Shown here: positions 5,942 to 12,325 of the stretch, one piece after another | Position numbering within the stretch: position 1 is the stretch's first letter | Layout: each line of letters starts with the position of its first letter | DNA from: an actinobacterium acAMD-2 | GTDB lineage: Bacteria > Actinomycetota > Actinomycetes > UBA12327 | Assembly (NCBI GenBank): GCA_000754455.1 | Contig: JNSE01000020.1 | Span: 1 to 13,455, forward strand | Reading direction: 5' to 3' | DNA length: 13,455 nt | Program-made: the position numbers and the translations under genes | The notes under the pieces: generated by a model | What the model saw: only the letters and a program-made list of their open reading frames with translations | Told to the model about the DNA's origin: nothing | The model's database searches: none

Positions 5942-6397
5942 ATGCCGTTAGATACCGGGTTCATTGGTCGCGTTTATCCAGCTACGCAACCCTATGTAGT
6001 GTCGCGCGCGAAAATCGCTGAGTTTGCTGATGCCGCTGGCGATGACAGTCCCGCATACCGCGATGTTGAAGCCGCCGCTGCCTTGGGTTATCCCGACGTC
6101 ATTGCGCCACCGACTTTTGCCACCATCGTCACCCTTGAGGCTGCATACGCCGTAGTTCACGATCCAGCTTTGGGCCTGGATTGGACGCGGGTTGTCCACG
6201 GTGACCAACGTTTTGTTTATGACCGCCCACTGCGCGCAGGTGATGAGATCACTGTTGTGGTCACCGTTGAGTCCATTCGATCGATGGCCGGCAATGACAT
6301 GATCGTTCTGCGAGGCGATGTTGCCACCGTTCAAGGCGAACATGCGGTGACGTCCTACACCTTGCTGGTGGCACGAAGTGCGGAGGATTCCGCATGA
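5942..6397 (+). CDS. HadA-like MaoC/FAS1 dehydratase subunit (non-catalytic)
   Basis: The product is 151 residues with a hot-dog fold. The starting segment GFIGRVYPATQPYVVSRAKIAEFADAAGDD, the block ALGYPDVIAPPTFATIV and the helix-strand pattern match the N-terminal MaoC-like (FAS1_DH_region, UPF0336) family that includes mycobacterial HadA. No D-x4-H catalytic dyad is visible; in the HadAB heterodimer the HadB subunit carries it and HadA mainly shapes the acyl-chain channel. AAAGGA lies 7 bases before the ATG. The start of the next gene overlaps the stop (ATGA), which supports a 1:1 heterodimer. Mycolic-acid producers use this pair for meromycolate elongation; other actinobacteria keep it for a 3-hydroxyacyl dehydration that is less well defined. 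Confidence 0.88.
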   Translation: MPLDTGFIGRVYPATQPYVVSRAKIAEFADAAGDDSPAYRDVEAAAALGYPDVIAPPTFATIVTLEAAYAVVHDPALGLDWTRVVHGDQRFVYDRPLRAGDEITVVVTVESIRSMAGNDMIVLRGDVATVQGEHAVTSYTLLVARSAEDSA

Positions 6398-6822
6398 GCC
6401 TTCGACCGGTATTTGCGGACCTAGAAGTGGGCCAAGAACTCCCAGCTCACACCTTTGTCGTGACGCGAGAAACGCTGATCCGCTACGCGGGGGCTTCGGG
6501 TGACTTCAATGTCATCCACTGGAGCCAACGTCATGCCTTAGAAGTGGGCTTGCCCGATGTGATCGCCCACGGCAATTTGACGATGGCCTTGGGCGCGCGT
6601 TACCTGACCCAGTGGGCTGGCGATCCCGGTGCACTGAGTGAATACGGCGTGCGCTTTACCAAGCCCGTGGTCGTCCCCGACACCGATGCCGGAACGACTG
6701 TCGAAATCACGGGGAAAATACTTGAGCTGGATGGCGATTCGCGCGTGCGTATCGACCTCACAGTGACCAGCGAAGGACAAAAAGTCTTGACCCAGGCGCG
6801 TGCATGGGTTCACCTGTCATGA
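6394..6822 (+). CDS. HadB-like (R)-3-hydroxyacyl dehydratase (MaoC family)
   Basis: The product is 142 residues. The hydratase-2 motif is clear: YAGASGDFNVIHW with catalytic D37 and H42 (D-x4-H), then GLPDVIAHGNLTMALGARYL. It would dehydrate (R)-3-hydroxyacyl thioesters to trans-2-enoyl thioesters as partner of the preceding subunit. ATGA overlaps on both sides (6394-6397 and 6819-6822) indicate translational coupling through the three genes. No HadC-like third subunit follows, which separates this locus from the mycobacterial hadABC operon. The carrier (ACP or CoA) cannot be deduced. Confidence 0.9.
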   Translation: MSLRPVFADLEVGQELPAHTFVVTRETLIRYAGASGDFNVIHWSQRHALEVGLPDVIAHGNLTMALGARYLTQWAGDPGALSEYGVRFTKPVVVPDTDAGTTVEITGKILELDGDSRVRIDLTVTSEGQKVLTQARAWVHLS

Positions 6823-7754
6823 CTGCACCTGCCGAGGTAGTAGCGCTGGCTGAACAGCGCCAACAAGCGCGATCCGATAAAGACTTTGCACTGTCAGATC
6901 AACTGCGTGCCGACATTCGTTCGGCTGGATGGATGGTGCTCGACACCGCGGACGGCTTTACGTTGACGCAAGCTCCTCCTTTTGATTCGGTACCGAATGT
7001 GGGCGGGCTTCCCCAGAGCGGTGCCGCTGCTACCCGCCCTCTGGGGATTGCTCTCGTCATTGATGGCTGGCCTGATGACACCCGCACGTGTATCCAGGCG
7101 TTGCTTGACCATTCCCCAGAGGATGCCGTCATTCTTGCTTTGGATCTGGGCAATGTTGACGGAGCTGGGGTCGTGGTTCACGAACTGGCCAAAGCTCATC
7201 CCGGTCGCATCGAAGAGTTTCATGTTGACGCACCATTGACCAGTACTGGTTGGTCGGCTGCACGTAATGCCCTTATTGCTGCGGACACCAGTGAGTTCCA
7301 TGTGGTGATGGACCTGTCATCGGTCCTTGAGGGTGATGCGTTCACGCCATTGATGGACATGCTCACGGCTGACGAATCATTGACCGCTTCCGGCTGGCGC
7401 GGGGTCAATGTTGATGTCGCTGATCAATGGCGAAGTTTTGTTGATAGTGGACCGGGCGAATGCGATGCTTTGCTTTCCTACTTGTTTGTGATCCGTCGTG
7501 CTGCGGCACTGGAGACCGGGCCGCACCCCAAGGCGAAGTTTTATCGCAATGCCGACATGGAATGGTCCTTGGCGCTACGTGAAGCGGGTGGCAAGGTCGC
7601 ACAAGGACCTGCAGACCTGCCGGTGCGCCAAGACCGCCATCGCGGGTATCACGACAGCGATCCAGCCATGCGTGACAAAGAATCCAAGCGCACTTATGAC
7701 CGACTCTTGCAGCGCTTTCGCGCGCATCCCGAAGTTCTCGCTCCACGGGCTTAG
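6819..7754 (+). CDS. CysRS C-terminal-like domain fused to degenerate GT2-like glycosyltransferase
   Basis: The product is 311 residues from ATG 6819, which overlaps the stop of the dehydratase gene (ATGA); an in-frame ATG at 6804 is less likely. Residues 5-50 (VVALAEQRQQARSDKDFALSDQLR, then GWMVLDTADGFTL) closely resemble the C-terminal helix-hairpin tail of cysteinyl-tRNA synthetases and related ligases. After a linker, residues 74-300 look like a family-2 glycosyltransferase: a Rossmann-like LGIALVIDGW start, GWSAARN at 144-150, an EWSLALREAG helix at 248-257 and QDRHRGYH near 271. The usual DxD metal site is replaced by MDLSSVLEGD (164-173), so sugar-nucleotide binding may be altered or lost. 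The position before murB could mean an envelope role. Substrate unknown. Confidence 0.72.
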   Translation: MTAPAEVVALAEQRQQARSDKDFALSDQLRADIRSAGWMVLDTADGFTLTQAPPFDSVPNVGGLPQSGAAATRPLGIALVIDGWPDDTRTCIQALLDHSPEDAVILALDLGNVDGAGVVVHELAKAHPGRIEEFHVDAPLTSTGWSAARNALIAADTSEFHVVMDLSSVLEGDAFTPLMDMLTADESLTASGWRGVNVDVADQWRSFVDSGPGECDALLSYLFVIRRAAALETGPHPKAKFYRNADMEWSLALREAGGKVAQGPADLPVRQDRHRGYHDSDPAMRDKESKRTYDRLLQRFRAHPEVLAPRA

Positions 7755-7757
7755 ATT
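7752..7757 (+). promoter_or_regulatory. Possible -10 for a leaderless murB transcript
   Basis: TAGATT overlaps the stop codon of the preceding gene and is followed after six bases by GTG 7764. This is the geometry of a leaderless actinobacterial mRNA. No clear Shine-Dalgarno precedes either murB GTG. A good -35 was not found. Confidence 0.3.
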
Positions 7758-8810
7758 GTGGGGGTGAATCGCGAGCCCGCGGCGCTCCTTGCGCCCCTGA
7801 CCACCTTGAAGGTGGGTGGCCAAGCGGATCAACTCATCACCGTCACCACAGAGGCCGAGCTTGTTGACGCTGTTTCGGCGAGTGATGCAGCTGGCCGACC
7901 GGTATTGATCCTGGCTGGTGGCAGCAACGTTGTGATCAGTGATGAACCTTTCCTCGGCGATGTCATTCGCGTGCACACCCGAGGCGTTGATGTGGTCGAT
8001 CGCAGTGATTGCGCTGGTGTGACGTTGACTGTTGCGGCCGGCGAACCATGGGATGACGTCGTCTCCCACGCAGTTGGGCAAGACTGGGTAGGAATCGAAG
8101 CGTTGTCAGGTATTCCAGGTTCCGCTGGCGCTACGCCGATTCAAAATGTGGGCGCATACGGTCAAGAAGTCTCACAAACCATCGCCCAGGTGCGCACTTT
8201 TGATCGACAGGACAAGGTCATCAAGACCTTTGCTGCAGCTGATTGTGATTTTGGTTATCGGTCCAGCAGGTTCCGTCACAACGCTCGTTGGCTGGTTCTC
8301 GACGTCACGTTTCAATTGGCAATGGGAACGATGAGTACTCCCGTTGAATACGCCGAATTGGCACGAGCACTGTCCATCGACGTGGGCCAACGTGCCCCAT
8401 TGGCCGACGTGCGCTCCGCGGTGTTGGACCTTCGCCAATCCAAGTCCATGGTGATCAACACAGCAGACCCCGATACGCAGTCCGCAGGATCGTTCTTTAC
8501 GAATCCACTTCTGACCGCAGAACAAGCAGCCAATTTGCCATCCGCAGCCCCGCGTTGGCCCGCGAGTCAGGGTCAGATCAAGACTTCGGCCGCCTGGTTG
8601 ATTGAACAGGCGGGGTTTGTTCGAGGATTTCGCTCCGGCAGCGCTGGGGTTTCGTCCAAGCACACCTTGGCTCTTACGACTCAGTCCCCAGCAAGCGCAA
8701 CTGACGTTATCGCCTTGGCCCGGCTCATCATCGACAGTGTTGACCAAGCCTTCGGGATTGTCTTGAGCGTCGAACCCACTCTGGTTGGTCTGTCGTTGGA
8801 GCGCCCATGA
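7758..8810 (+). CDS. murB: UDP-N-acetylenolpyruvoylglucosamine reductase (MurB)
   Basis: It catalyses the NADPH-dependent reduction of UDP-GlcNAc-enolpyruvate to UDP-N-acetylmuramate, the second committed step of peptidoglycan synthesis, in the cytosol with FAD. The product is 350 residues, normal for type I MurB. FAD-binding parts are TTLKVGG (15-21), LAGGSNVVISD (52-62) and the LSGIPGSAGATPIQNVGAYG block (116-135). Catalytic S246 lies in SAGSFFTNP, Y167/R168 in FGYRSSRF, and E339 in SVEPTLVG. The Tyr-containing insert marks type I. Start is uncertain: GTG 7758 or GTG 7764 (six bases later); neither has a good ribosome site and 7764 could be leaderless. The next gene overlaps its stop by ATGA. 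Confidence 0.95.
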   Translation: MGVNREPAALLAPLTTLKVGGQADQLITVTTEAELVDAVSASDAAGRPVLILAGGSNVVISDEPFLGDVIRVHTRGVDVVDRSDCAGVTLTVAAGEPWDDVVSHAVGQDWVGIEALSGIPGSAGATPIQNVGAYGQEVSQTIAQVRTFDRQDKVIKTFAAADCDFGYRSSRFRHNARWLVLDVTFQLAMGTMSTPVEYAELARALSIDVGQRAPLADVRSAVLDLRQSKSMVINTADPDTQSAGSFFTNPLLTAEQAANLPSAAPRWPASQGQIKTSAAWLIEQAGFVRGFRSGSAGVSSKHTLALTTQSPASATDVIALARLIIDSVDQAFGIVLSVEPTLVGLSLERP

Positions 8811-9073
8811 GTGCGATGGAACCTCTTGATGAGCAGGGCAGCGCGTTATTCGACGCAATGGTGCGGTGGCGGGCGTTATCAACGACCGCAATCTTGATGG
8901 GCTTTGTCGCCGGCCTCGCGCAATTGATAGTGACCAGTACCGGCGGCGGACCAGTGCTGTCTAAAAGTCTGGCAGGCGTTGCCATTTTGATGATTGTTGT
9001 CGCCGTTATTGCCACTTTTGTTGCATGGTTAGCTCGACGTAGATTTCTACAGTGGTACAGCCAAGCAGGGTAA
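8807..9073 (+). CDS. Small two-helix membrane protein, hypothetical
   Basis: The product is 88 residues. Two hydrophobic helices can be seen at about residues 25-43 (STTAILMGFVAGLAQLIV) and 54-76 (SLAGVAILMIVVAVIATFVAW). They are joined by a Gly/Ser-rich turn (TSTGGGP). Basic residues before helix 1 (VRWR) and after helix 2 (ARRRF) suggest both ends face the cytosol. ATG 8807 overlaps the murB stop (ATGA), so it is translated with MurB and may have an envelope role; that is inference. I do not recognise the family. Its TAA directly abuts the stop codon of the convergent aminotransferase gene. Confidence 0.75.
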   Translation: MSAMEPLDEQGSALFDAMVRWRALSTTAILMGFVAGLAQLIVTSTGGGPVLSKSLAGVAILMIVVAVIATFVAWLARRRFLQWYSQAG

Positions 9074-10285
9074 TTACTTGGCTTGCCCCAAGAACTTGGC
9101 CATCCGGCTCACACCTTCGGTCAAGTCGCTGTCGCTGAGTGCGTATGACAACCGCAAGAAGCCCGGTGTGCCGAACGCTTCGCCGGGAACAACGGCTACT
9201 TCAACCTCGTCAAGTAAGAGGGCCGAGAGTTCCTGCGAGGTCTGCGCCACGTGTCCTGCGATGTCCTTGCCGAGCAATTCCTTAACGCTCGGGTAGGCGT
9301 AGAAGGCACCAAAAGGTTCGGGGCACGTCACGCCAGGAATGTCATTGAGCATGGAAACGATCAATTGGCGACGGCGATCAAAAGCGATCTTCATGTCATC
9401 AACGGCGGACAGGTCGCCAGAAACCGCGGCGATAGCTGCAGCCTGAGACACGTTGGCCACATTCGATGTGGCGTGTGACTGCAAGTTGGTCGCAGCCTTG
9501 ATGACGTCGTTGGGGCCGATCATCCATCCCACACGCCACCCGGTCATGGCGTAGGTCTTTGCTACTCCATTGACGATGACGCATTGGTTGGCCAATTCAG
9601 GAACCAGCGTGGGCATGGAGGAAAACTCGGCATCGCCGTAAATCAAGTGCTCGTAAATTTCATCGGTGACAACCCAAATTCCGTGTTCAACAGCCCATTC
9701 ACCAATGGCTTTGACCAGGGCAGGCGGGTACACCGCACCTGTCGGGTTGGACGGCGAAACAAAGACCAGAACCTTCGTCCGTTCGGTACGGGCAGCTTCG
9801 AGTTGCTCAACGCTGGCCAAGTAACCGCTCGTTTCATCGGTCATCACAACGACCGGAATGCCACCAGCAAGTTGAATTGATTCGGGATACGTCGTCCAGT
9901 ACGGAGCCTGAAGGATGACTTCGTCGCCTGGATCGAGCAACGTGGCAAAAGCGTTGTACAAAGCTTGCTTCCCACCGTTAGTGACCAGGACTTGGCTGGC
10001 TTCACAGTCGAAACCACTGTCGCGCGCGGTCTTTGTGGCGATGGCCTCACGCAGTGCGGGCAATCCGGCAGCTGGGGTGTACCGATGCATGGCGGGCTCA
10101 CTGCATGCCTTGATCGCGGCATCAACGATGTAGCTCGGTGTGGGAAAGTCTGGTTCGCCGGCTCCGAACCCAATGACGGGTCGACCGGCGGCCTTGAGGG
10201 CCTTAGCCTTGGCGTCAACAGCCAGGGTTGCTGATTCAGCGATAGCGCCAATGCGCTGGGACACACGGGAGTGAGGGGCAGTCAT
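9074..10285 (-). CDS. aspC: PLP-dependent aminotransferase, aspartate aminotransferase type
   Basis: The product is 403 residues of fold-type I, class I aminotransferase. GAGEPDFPTP (41-50) is the substrate-side loop, SPSNPTGAVY has N180, DEIYEHLIYG has D208 and Y211, and VAKTYAMTGWRVGW carries the Schiff-base K243 and R251. FLRLSYALSD near the C-terminus supplies the carboxylate-binding Arg. This matches subgroup I-gamma/beta enzymes annotated as aspartate aminotransferase, which move the amino group from aspartate to 2-oxoglutarate. Exact substrate range is not certain. The order aspC-tRNA-Trp-secE is common in actinobacteria. No strong Shine-Dalgarno is visible before ATG 10285. It is transcribed away from secE. 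Confidence 0.92.
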   Translation of the reverse strand: MTAPHSRVSQRIGAIAESATLAVDAKAKALKAAGRPVIGFGAGEPDFPTPSYIVDAAIKACSEPAMHRYTPAAGLPALREAIATKTARDSGFDCEASQVLVTNGGKQALYNAFATLLDPGDEVILQAPYWTTYPESIQLAGGIPVVVMTDETSGYLASVEQLEAARTERTKVLVFVSPSNPTGAVYPPALVKAIGEWAVEHGIWVVTDEIYEHLIYGDAEFSSMPTLVPELANQCVIVNGVAKTYAMTGWRVGWMIGPNDVIKAATNLQSHATSNVANVSQAAAIAAVSGDLSAVDDMKIAFDRRRQLIVSMLNDIPGVTCPEPFGAFYAYPSVKELLGKDIAGHVAQTSQELSALLLDEVEVAVVPGEAFGTPGFLRLSYALSDSDLTEGVSRMAKFLGQAK

Positions 10286-10474
10286 GCCCCTATCGTTCCA
10301 TTACGCCTGAACCCGACTGTCTACGCCCTCAGGCATTGACTTACACTCGTCTTTCTGGCGATTGTTGCCACTGCGTGAGCGTGCCCAGCATTAGTTGGCT
10401 TCTAGCCAGCCGATACTAGGCAAGTTCCAGTTCTGGTCCGGATATTTCGGGCGCGCAGGAACGACAACTACCGG
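10286..10474. other. Intergenic region between aspC and tRNA-Trp
   Basis: 189 bases without a gene. It must hold divergent promoters for the aminotransferase and the tRNA-Trp/secE transcript, but no convincing pair was found. Candidates are TTGACT at 10336-10341 with weak GATTGT 18 bases on, and GATACT at 10412-10417. A small hairpin TGGCT-TCT-AGCCA lies at 10396-10408. No other structure is seen. Confidence 0.3.
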
Positions 10475-10547
10475 AGGGGCGTGGCTCAACTGGTAGAGCG
10501 TCGGTCTCCAAAACCGAAGGTTGCAGGTTCAAGTCCTGTCGCCCCTG
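10475..10547 (+). tRNA. tRNA-Trp (CCA)
   Basis: The acceptor AGGGGCG (10475-10481) pairs with CGCCCCT (10540-10546), with G10547 as the discriminator, as expected for bacterial tRNA-Trp. The anticodon stem TCGGT/ACCGA encloses CTCCAAA with anticodon CCA at 10508-10510. The T-loop TTCAAGT is present. The length is 73 bases. The 3' CCA is not encoded. Its place before secE-nusG is typical of actinobacteria and suggests co-transcription. Confidence 0.97.
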
Positions 10548-10550
10548 CTT

Positions 10551-10574
10551 GGAGGCGGTCATCAGCCGCTCTCC
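10551..10574 (+). other. Hairpin between tRNA-Trp and secE
   Basis: GGAGGCGG (10551-10558) pairs with CCGC-T-CTCC (10566-10574), eight pairs with one bulged T and a seven-base loop. It starts three bases after the tRNA. There is no T-run, so it is a weak terminator at best; it may be a processing or partial attenuation element before secE. Confidence 0.4.
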
Positions 10575-10647
10575 TAAGTGTTGAACCGCAACCGCGGCTC
10601 AATAAGAACGATCGGTTCGCCGGTCAATGAATCAAGGTGAGGAAAGC

Positions 10648-10902
10648 GTGAGCCAAGAGGCCAGCGCCGAGAAGGGTCCCGAGAAGGACAAGGACGGTTC
10701 CAAGAGCCGCCTGGGTCTTGTCGCGCGCATCCAACTTTTCTTCCGTCAAGTCATTGCCGAATTGCGCAAAGTTATTTGGCCGACTCGTAAGGAACTCATC
10801 ACCTACACCATTGTTGTTTTGGTTTTCTCCTTAATCTTCGCCGCCATCGTGGTTGTACTTGATGTGGGATTTGGAAAACTGAACTTCTGGATCTTCGGCT
10901 AA
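10648..10902 (+). CDS. secE: Preprotein translocase subunit SecE
   Basis: The product is 84 residues from GTG 10648, chosen because GAGGAAA lies just before it; the in-frame ATG at 10627 has no ribosome site. A charged, flexible N-terminus (to about residue 25) is followed by the amphipathic SecE helix RIQLFFRQVIAELRKVIWPTR, with the diagnostic ELRKVxWPTRKEL, and one membrane helix (about 50-73). SecE is the small essential subunit that braces SecY in the SecYEG channel. The short form with one membrane segment is usual outside enterobacteria. nusG follows after 2 bases. Confidence 0.95.
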   Translation: MSQEASAEKGPEKDKDGSKSRLGLVARIQLFFRQVIAELRKVIWPTRKELITYTIVVLVFSLIFAAIVVVLDVGFGKLNFWIFG

Positions 10903-10904
10903 GC

Positions 10905-11786
10905 ATGACCACGTCAGACCAAACGGAAGAAGAAAGCACTGTGACTGAAGTCCCCGTGACCTCAACGGAATCAACACCCGATGTTGACTCTGCTTCCTCG
11001 GCTGCCGCGGGCTTGACCTTTTCTGCATCTGAAGTGGCAGAGGCGCCCGTTACGGAGCCAGAAGCCCTTCCCTCCACGGGCTTGGACGCGATCGACGAGC
11101 CGGCGCCAGCTGTTGAGCCTGAAGTAGCCCCGATAGTTGACGAGGTCGTAGCCGAGCCGGTTGCTGACGCCGCTGAGTCAACTGACGAGGACGAAGAAGA
11201 CCCCATCGCCGAGTTCCGCCGCGAGATGTTGCGCGCGATCGGTGACTGGTACGTCATCCACTCCTACGCCGGTTACGAGAACCGCGTGAAGACCAATCTT
11301 GAAAGCCGTGTGACTTCCATGCACATGGAGGACTACATCTTTCAGATCGAAGTTCCCATGGAAGAAGTCAGCGAAATCAAGAATGGTCAGCGCAAGCTGA
11401 TCAAGCGCAACAAGTTCCCTGGATACGTTCTTGTGCGCATGGAGCTCACGGACGCTTCATGGGGAACTGTTCGCAACACCCCAGGTGTGACCGGATTCGT
11501 CGGCCACGCTCACACTCCGTCACCGCTGACCATTGACGAAGTGATCAACATTCTCGCTCCGGTTTCACAGGGTCAAGTCGCAGAAGCCGCAGAAGCTGCT
11601 GCTGCCGCAACCCTGGTTGACATCGAAGTTGGCGAGACCATCACTGTGGTTAAGGGCGCCTTCGCGACCTTGCCAGGCACCATCATCGAGATCAACCCAG
11701 ATACGCAAAAGCTCAAGGTTTTGTTGTCAATCTTCGGGCGTGAAACCCCCGTTGAGCTGGCAATGAACGAAGTCGAAAAAATCTGA
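10905..11786 (+). CDS. nusG: Transcription termination/antitermination factor NusG
   Basis: The product is 293 residues, far longer than the roughly 180 residues of E. coli NusG, because of an acidic Glu/Asp/Ala/Pro/Val-rich N-terminal extension of about 110 residues. The NGN domain (113-220) has WYVIHSYAGYENRVKTNL, KLIKRNKFPGYVLVRM and NTPGVTGFVG. An Ala-rich linker (221-238) precedes the KOW domain (240-293) with VGETITVVKGAFATLPGTI and the FGRETPVEL block. NusG binds the RNA polymerase clamp by the NGN and Rho or ribosomal S10 by the KOW. N-terminal acidic extensions are common in actinobacterial NusG. The start is uncertain: ATG 10905 has no clear ribosome site, and GTG 10941 is another candidate, 12 codons later. 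Confidence 0.95.
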   Translation: MTTSDQTEEESTVTEVPVTSTESTPDVDSASSAAAGLTFSASEVAEAPVTEPEALPSTGLDAIDEPAPAVEPEVAPIVDEVVAEPVADAAESTDEDEEDPIAEFRREMLRAIGDWYVIHSYAGYENRVKTNLESRVTSMHMEDYIFQIEVPMEEVSEIKNGQRKLIKRNKFPGYVLVRMELTDASWGTVRNTPGVTGFVGHAHTPSPLTIDEVINILAPVSQGQVAEAAEAAAAATLVDIEVGETITVVKGAFATLPGTIIEINPDTQKLKVLLSIFGRETPVELAMNEVEKI

Positions 11787-11819
11787 TCCGCCCCTTCCCA
11801 TCTAAGTTAAGGTTCTGAC

Positions 11820-12251
11820 ATGGCTCCCAAGAAGAAGGTCGTTGGCCTCATCAAGTTGCAGATCCAGGCTGGCCAGGCCAACCCTGCTCCGCCCGTTGGT
11901 CCCGCATTGGGTCAGCACGGCGTGAACATCATGGACTTCTGCAAGGCCTACAACGCGGCCACGGAGAACCAGCGCGGACAGATCGTTCCCGTTGAGATCT
12001 CGGTCTACGAAGACCGCAGCTTTGACTTCATCACCAAGACCCCGCCGGCTTCACGCTTGATCCTCAAGGCCGCTGGCGTGGAAAAGGGTTCGGGCGAGCC
12101 ACACAAGACCAAGGTTGCTTCCATTACTCGCGAGCAAGTGCGCGAAATCGCCACCGTGAAGCTGGCTGACTTGAACGCCAACGATCTTGAAGCTGCTGAA
12201 ACCATCATCGCGGGCACCGCTCGTTCGATGGGCATCACTGTTTCAAACTAA
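11820..12251 (+). CDS. rplK: 50S ribosomal protein L11
   Basis: The product is 143 residues, the normal length. The start MAPKKKVVGLIKLQIQAGQANPAPPVGPALGQ contains the Pro-rich hinge and the signature GQANPAPPVGPALGQHGVNIM. The C-terminal RNA-binding half has the LILKAAGVEKGSGEPHKTKV block and ends in a GTARSMGI segment. L11 binds 23S rRNA in the GTPase-associated region (thiostrepton site) and is needed for the RelA stringent response. TTAAGG about 8 bases upstream serves the ATG. It sits 33 bases after nusG with no terminator, so probably in the same transcript. Confidence 0.97.
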   Translation: MAPKKKVVGLIKLQIQAGQANPAPPVGPALGQHGVNIMDFCKAYNAATENQRGQIVPVEISVYEDRSFDFITKTPPASRLILKAAGVEKGSGEPHKTKVASITREQVREIATVKLADLNANDLEAAETIIAGTARSMGITVSN

Positions 12252-12269
12252 AGCACCACCAGCACCACC

Positions 12270-12300
12270 GTGGGAGGACCGAGCGCGGTCCGCTTACCAC
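12270..12300 (+). promoter_or_regulatory. Putative L1 repressor-binding RNA hairpin
   Basis: The outer stem GTGG (12270-12273) with CCAC (12297-12300), a lopsided internal loop GA / GCTTA, and an inner stem GGACCG (12276-12281) with CGGTCC (12286-12291) capped by AGCG. The 5' strand GTGGGAGG and the 3' strand TACCAC match the L1-binding part of 23S rRNA helices 76-78 as I remember it from E. coli. L1 represses its own operon in E. coli by binding such a mimic in mRNA. Here the site lies 25 bases before the rplA start codon. The L1 role is inference. Confidence 0.55.
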
Positions 12301-12325
12301 GACTCATCTACTAAGGAGAGCAGCA

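Noticed and set aside
8172..8891. Long open frame (239 codons) on the minus strand opposite murB
   Set aside because: It is fully antisense to a well-supported murB, has no recognisable motif, and is Ser/Gly/Arg-rich as expected of a shadow frame.
10627..10647. ATG 10627 as the secE start
   Set aside because: It has no ribosome site. GTG 10648 is preceded by GAGGAAA at proper spacing.
10799..11257. Minus-strand frame of 152 codons opposite secE/nusG
   Set aside because: It is a Ser-rich mirror of the acidic NusG extension; the plus-strand genes are certain.
12252..12269. CACCACC direct repeats after rplK as a repeat array
   Set aside because: There are only two copies of a short low-complexity unit, with no spacers or periodicity.
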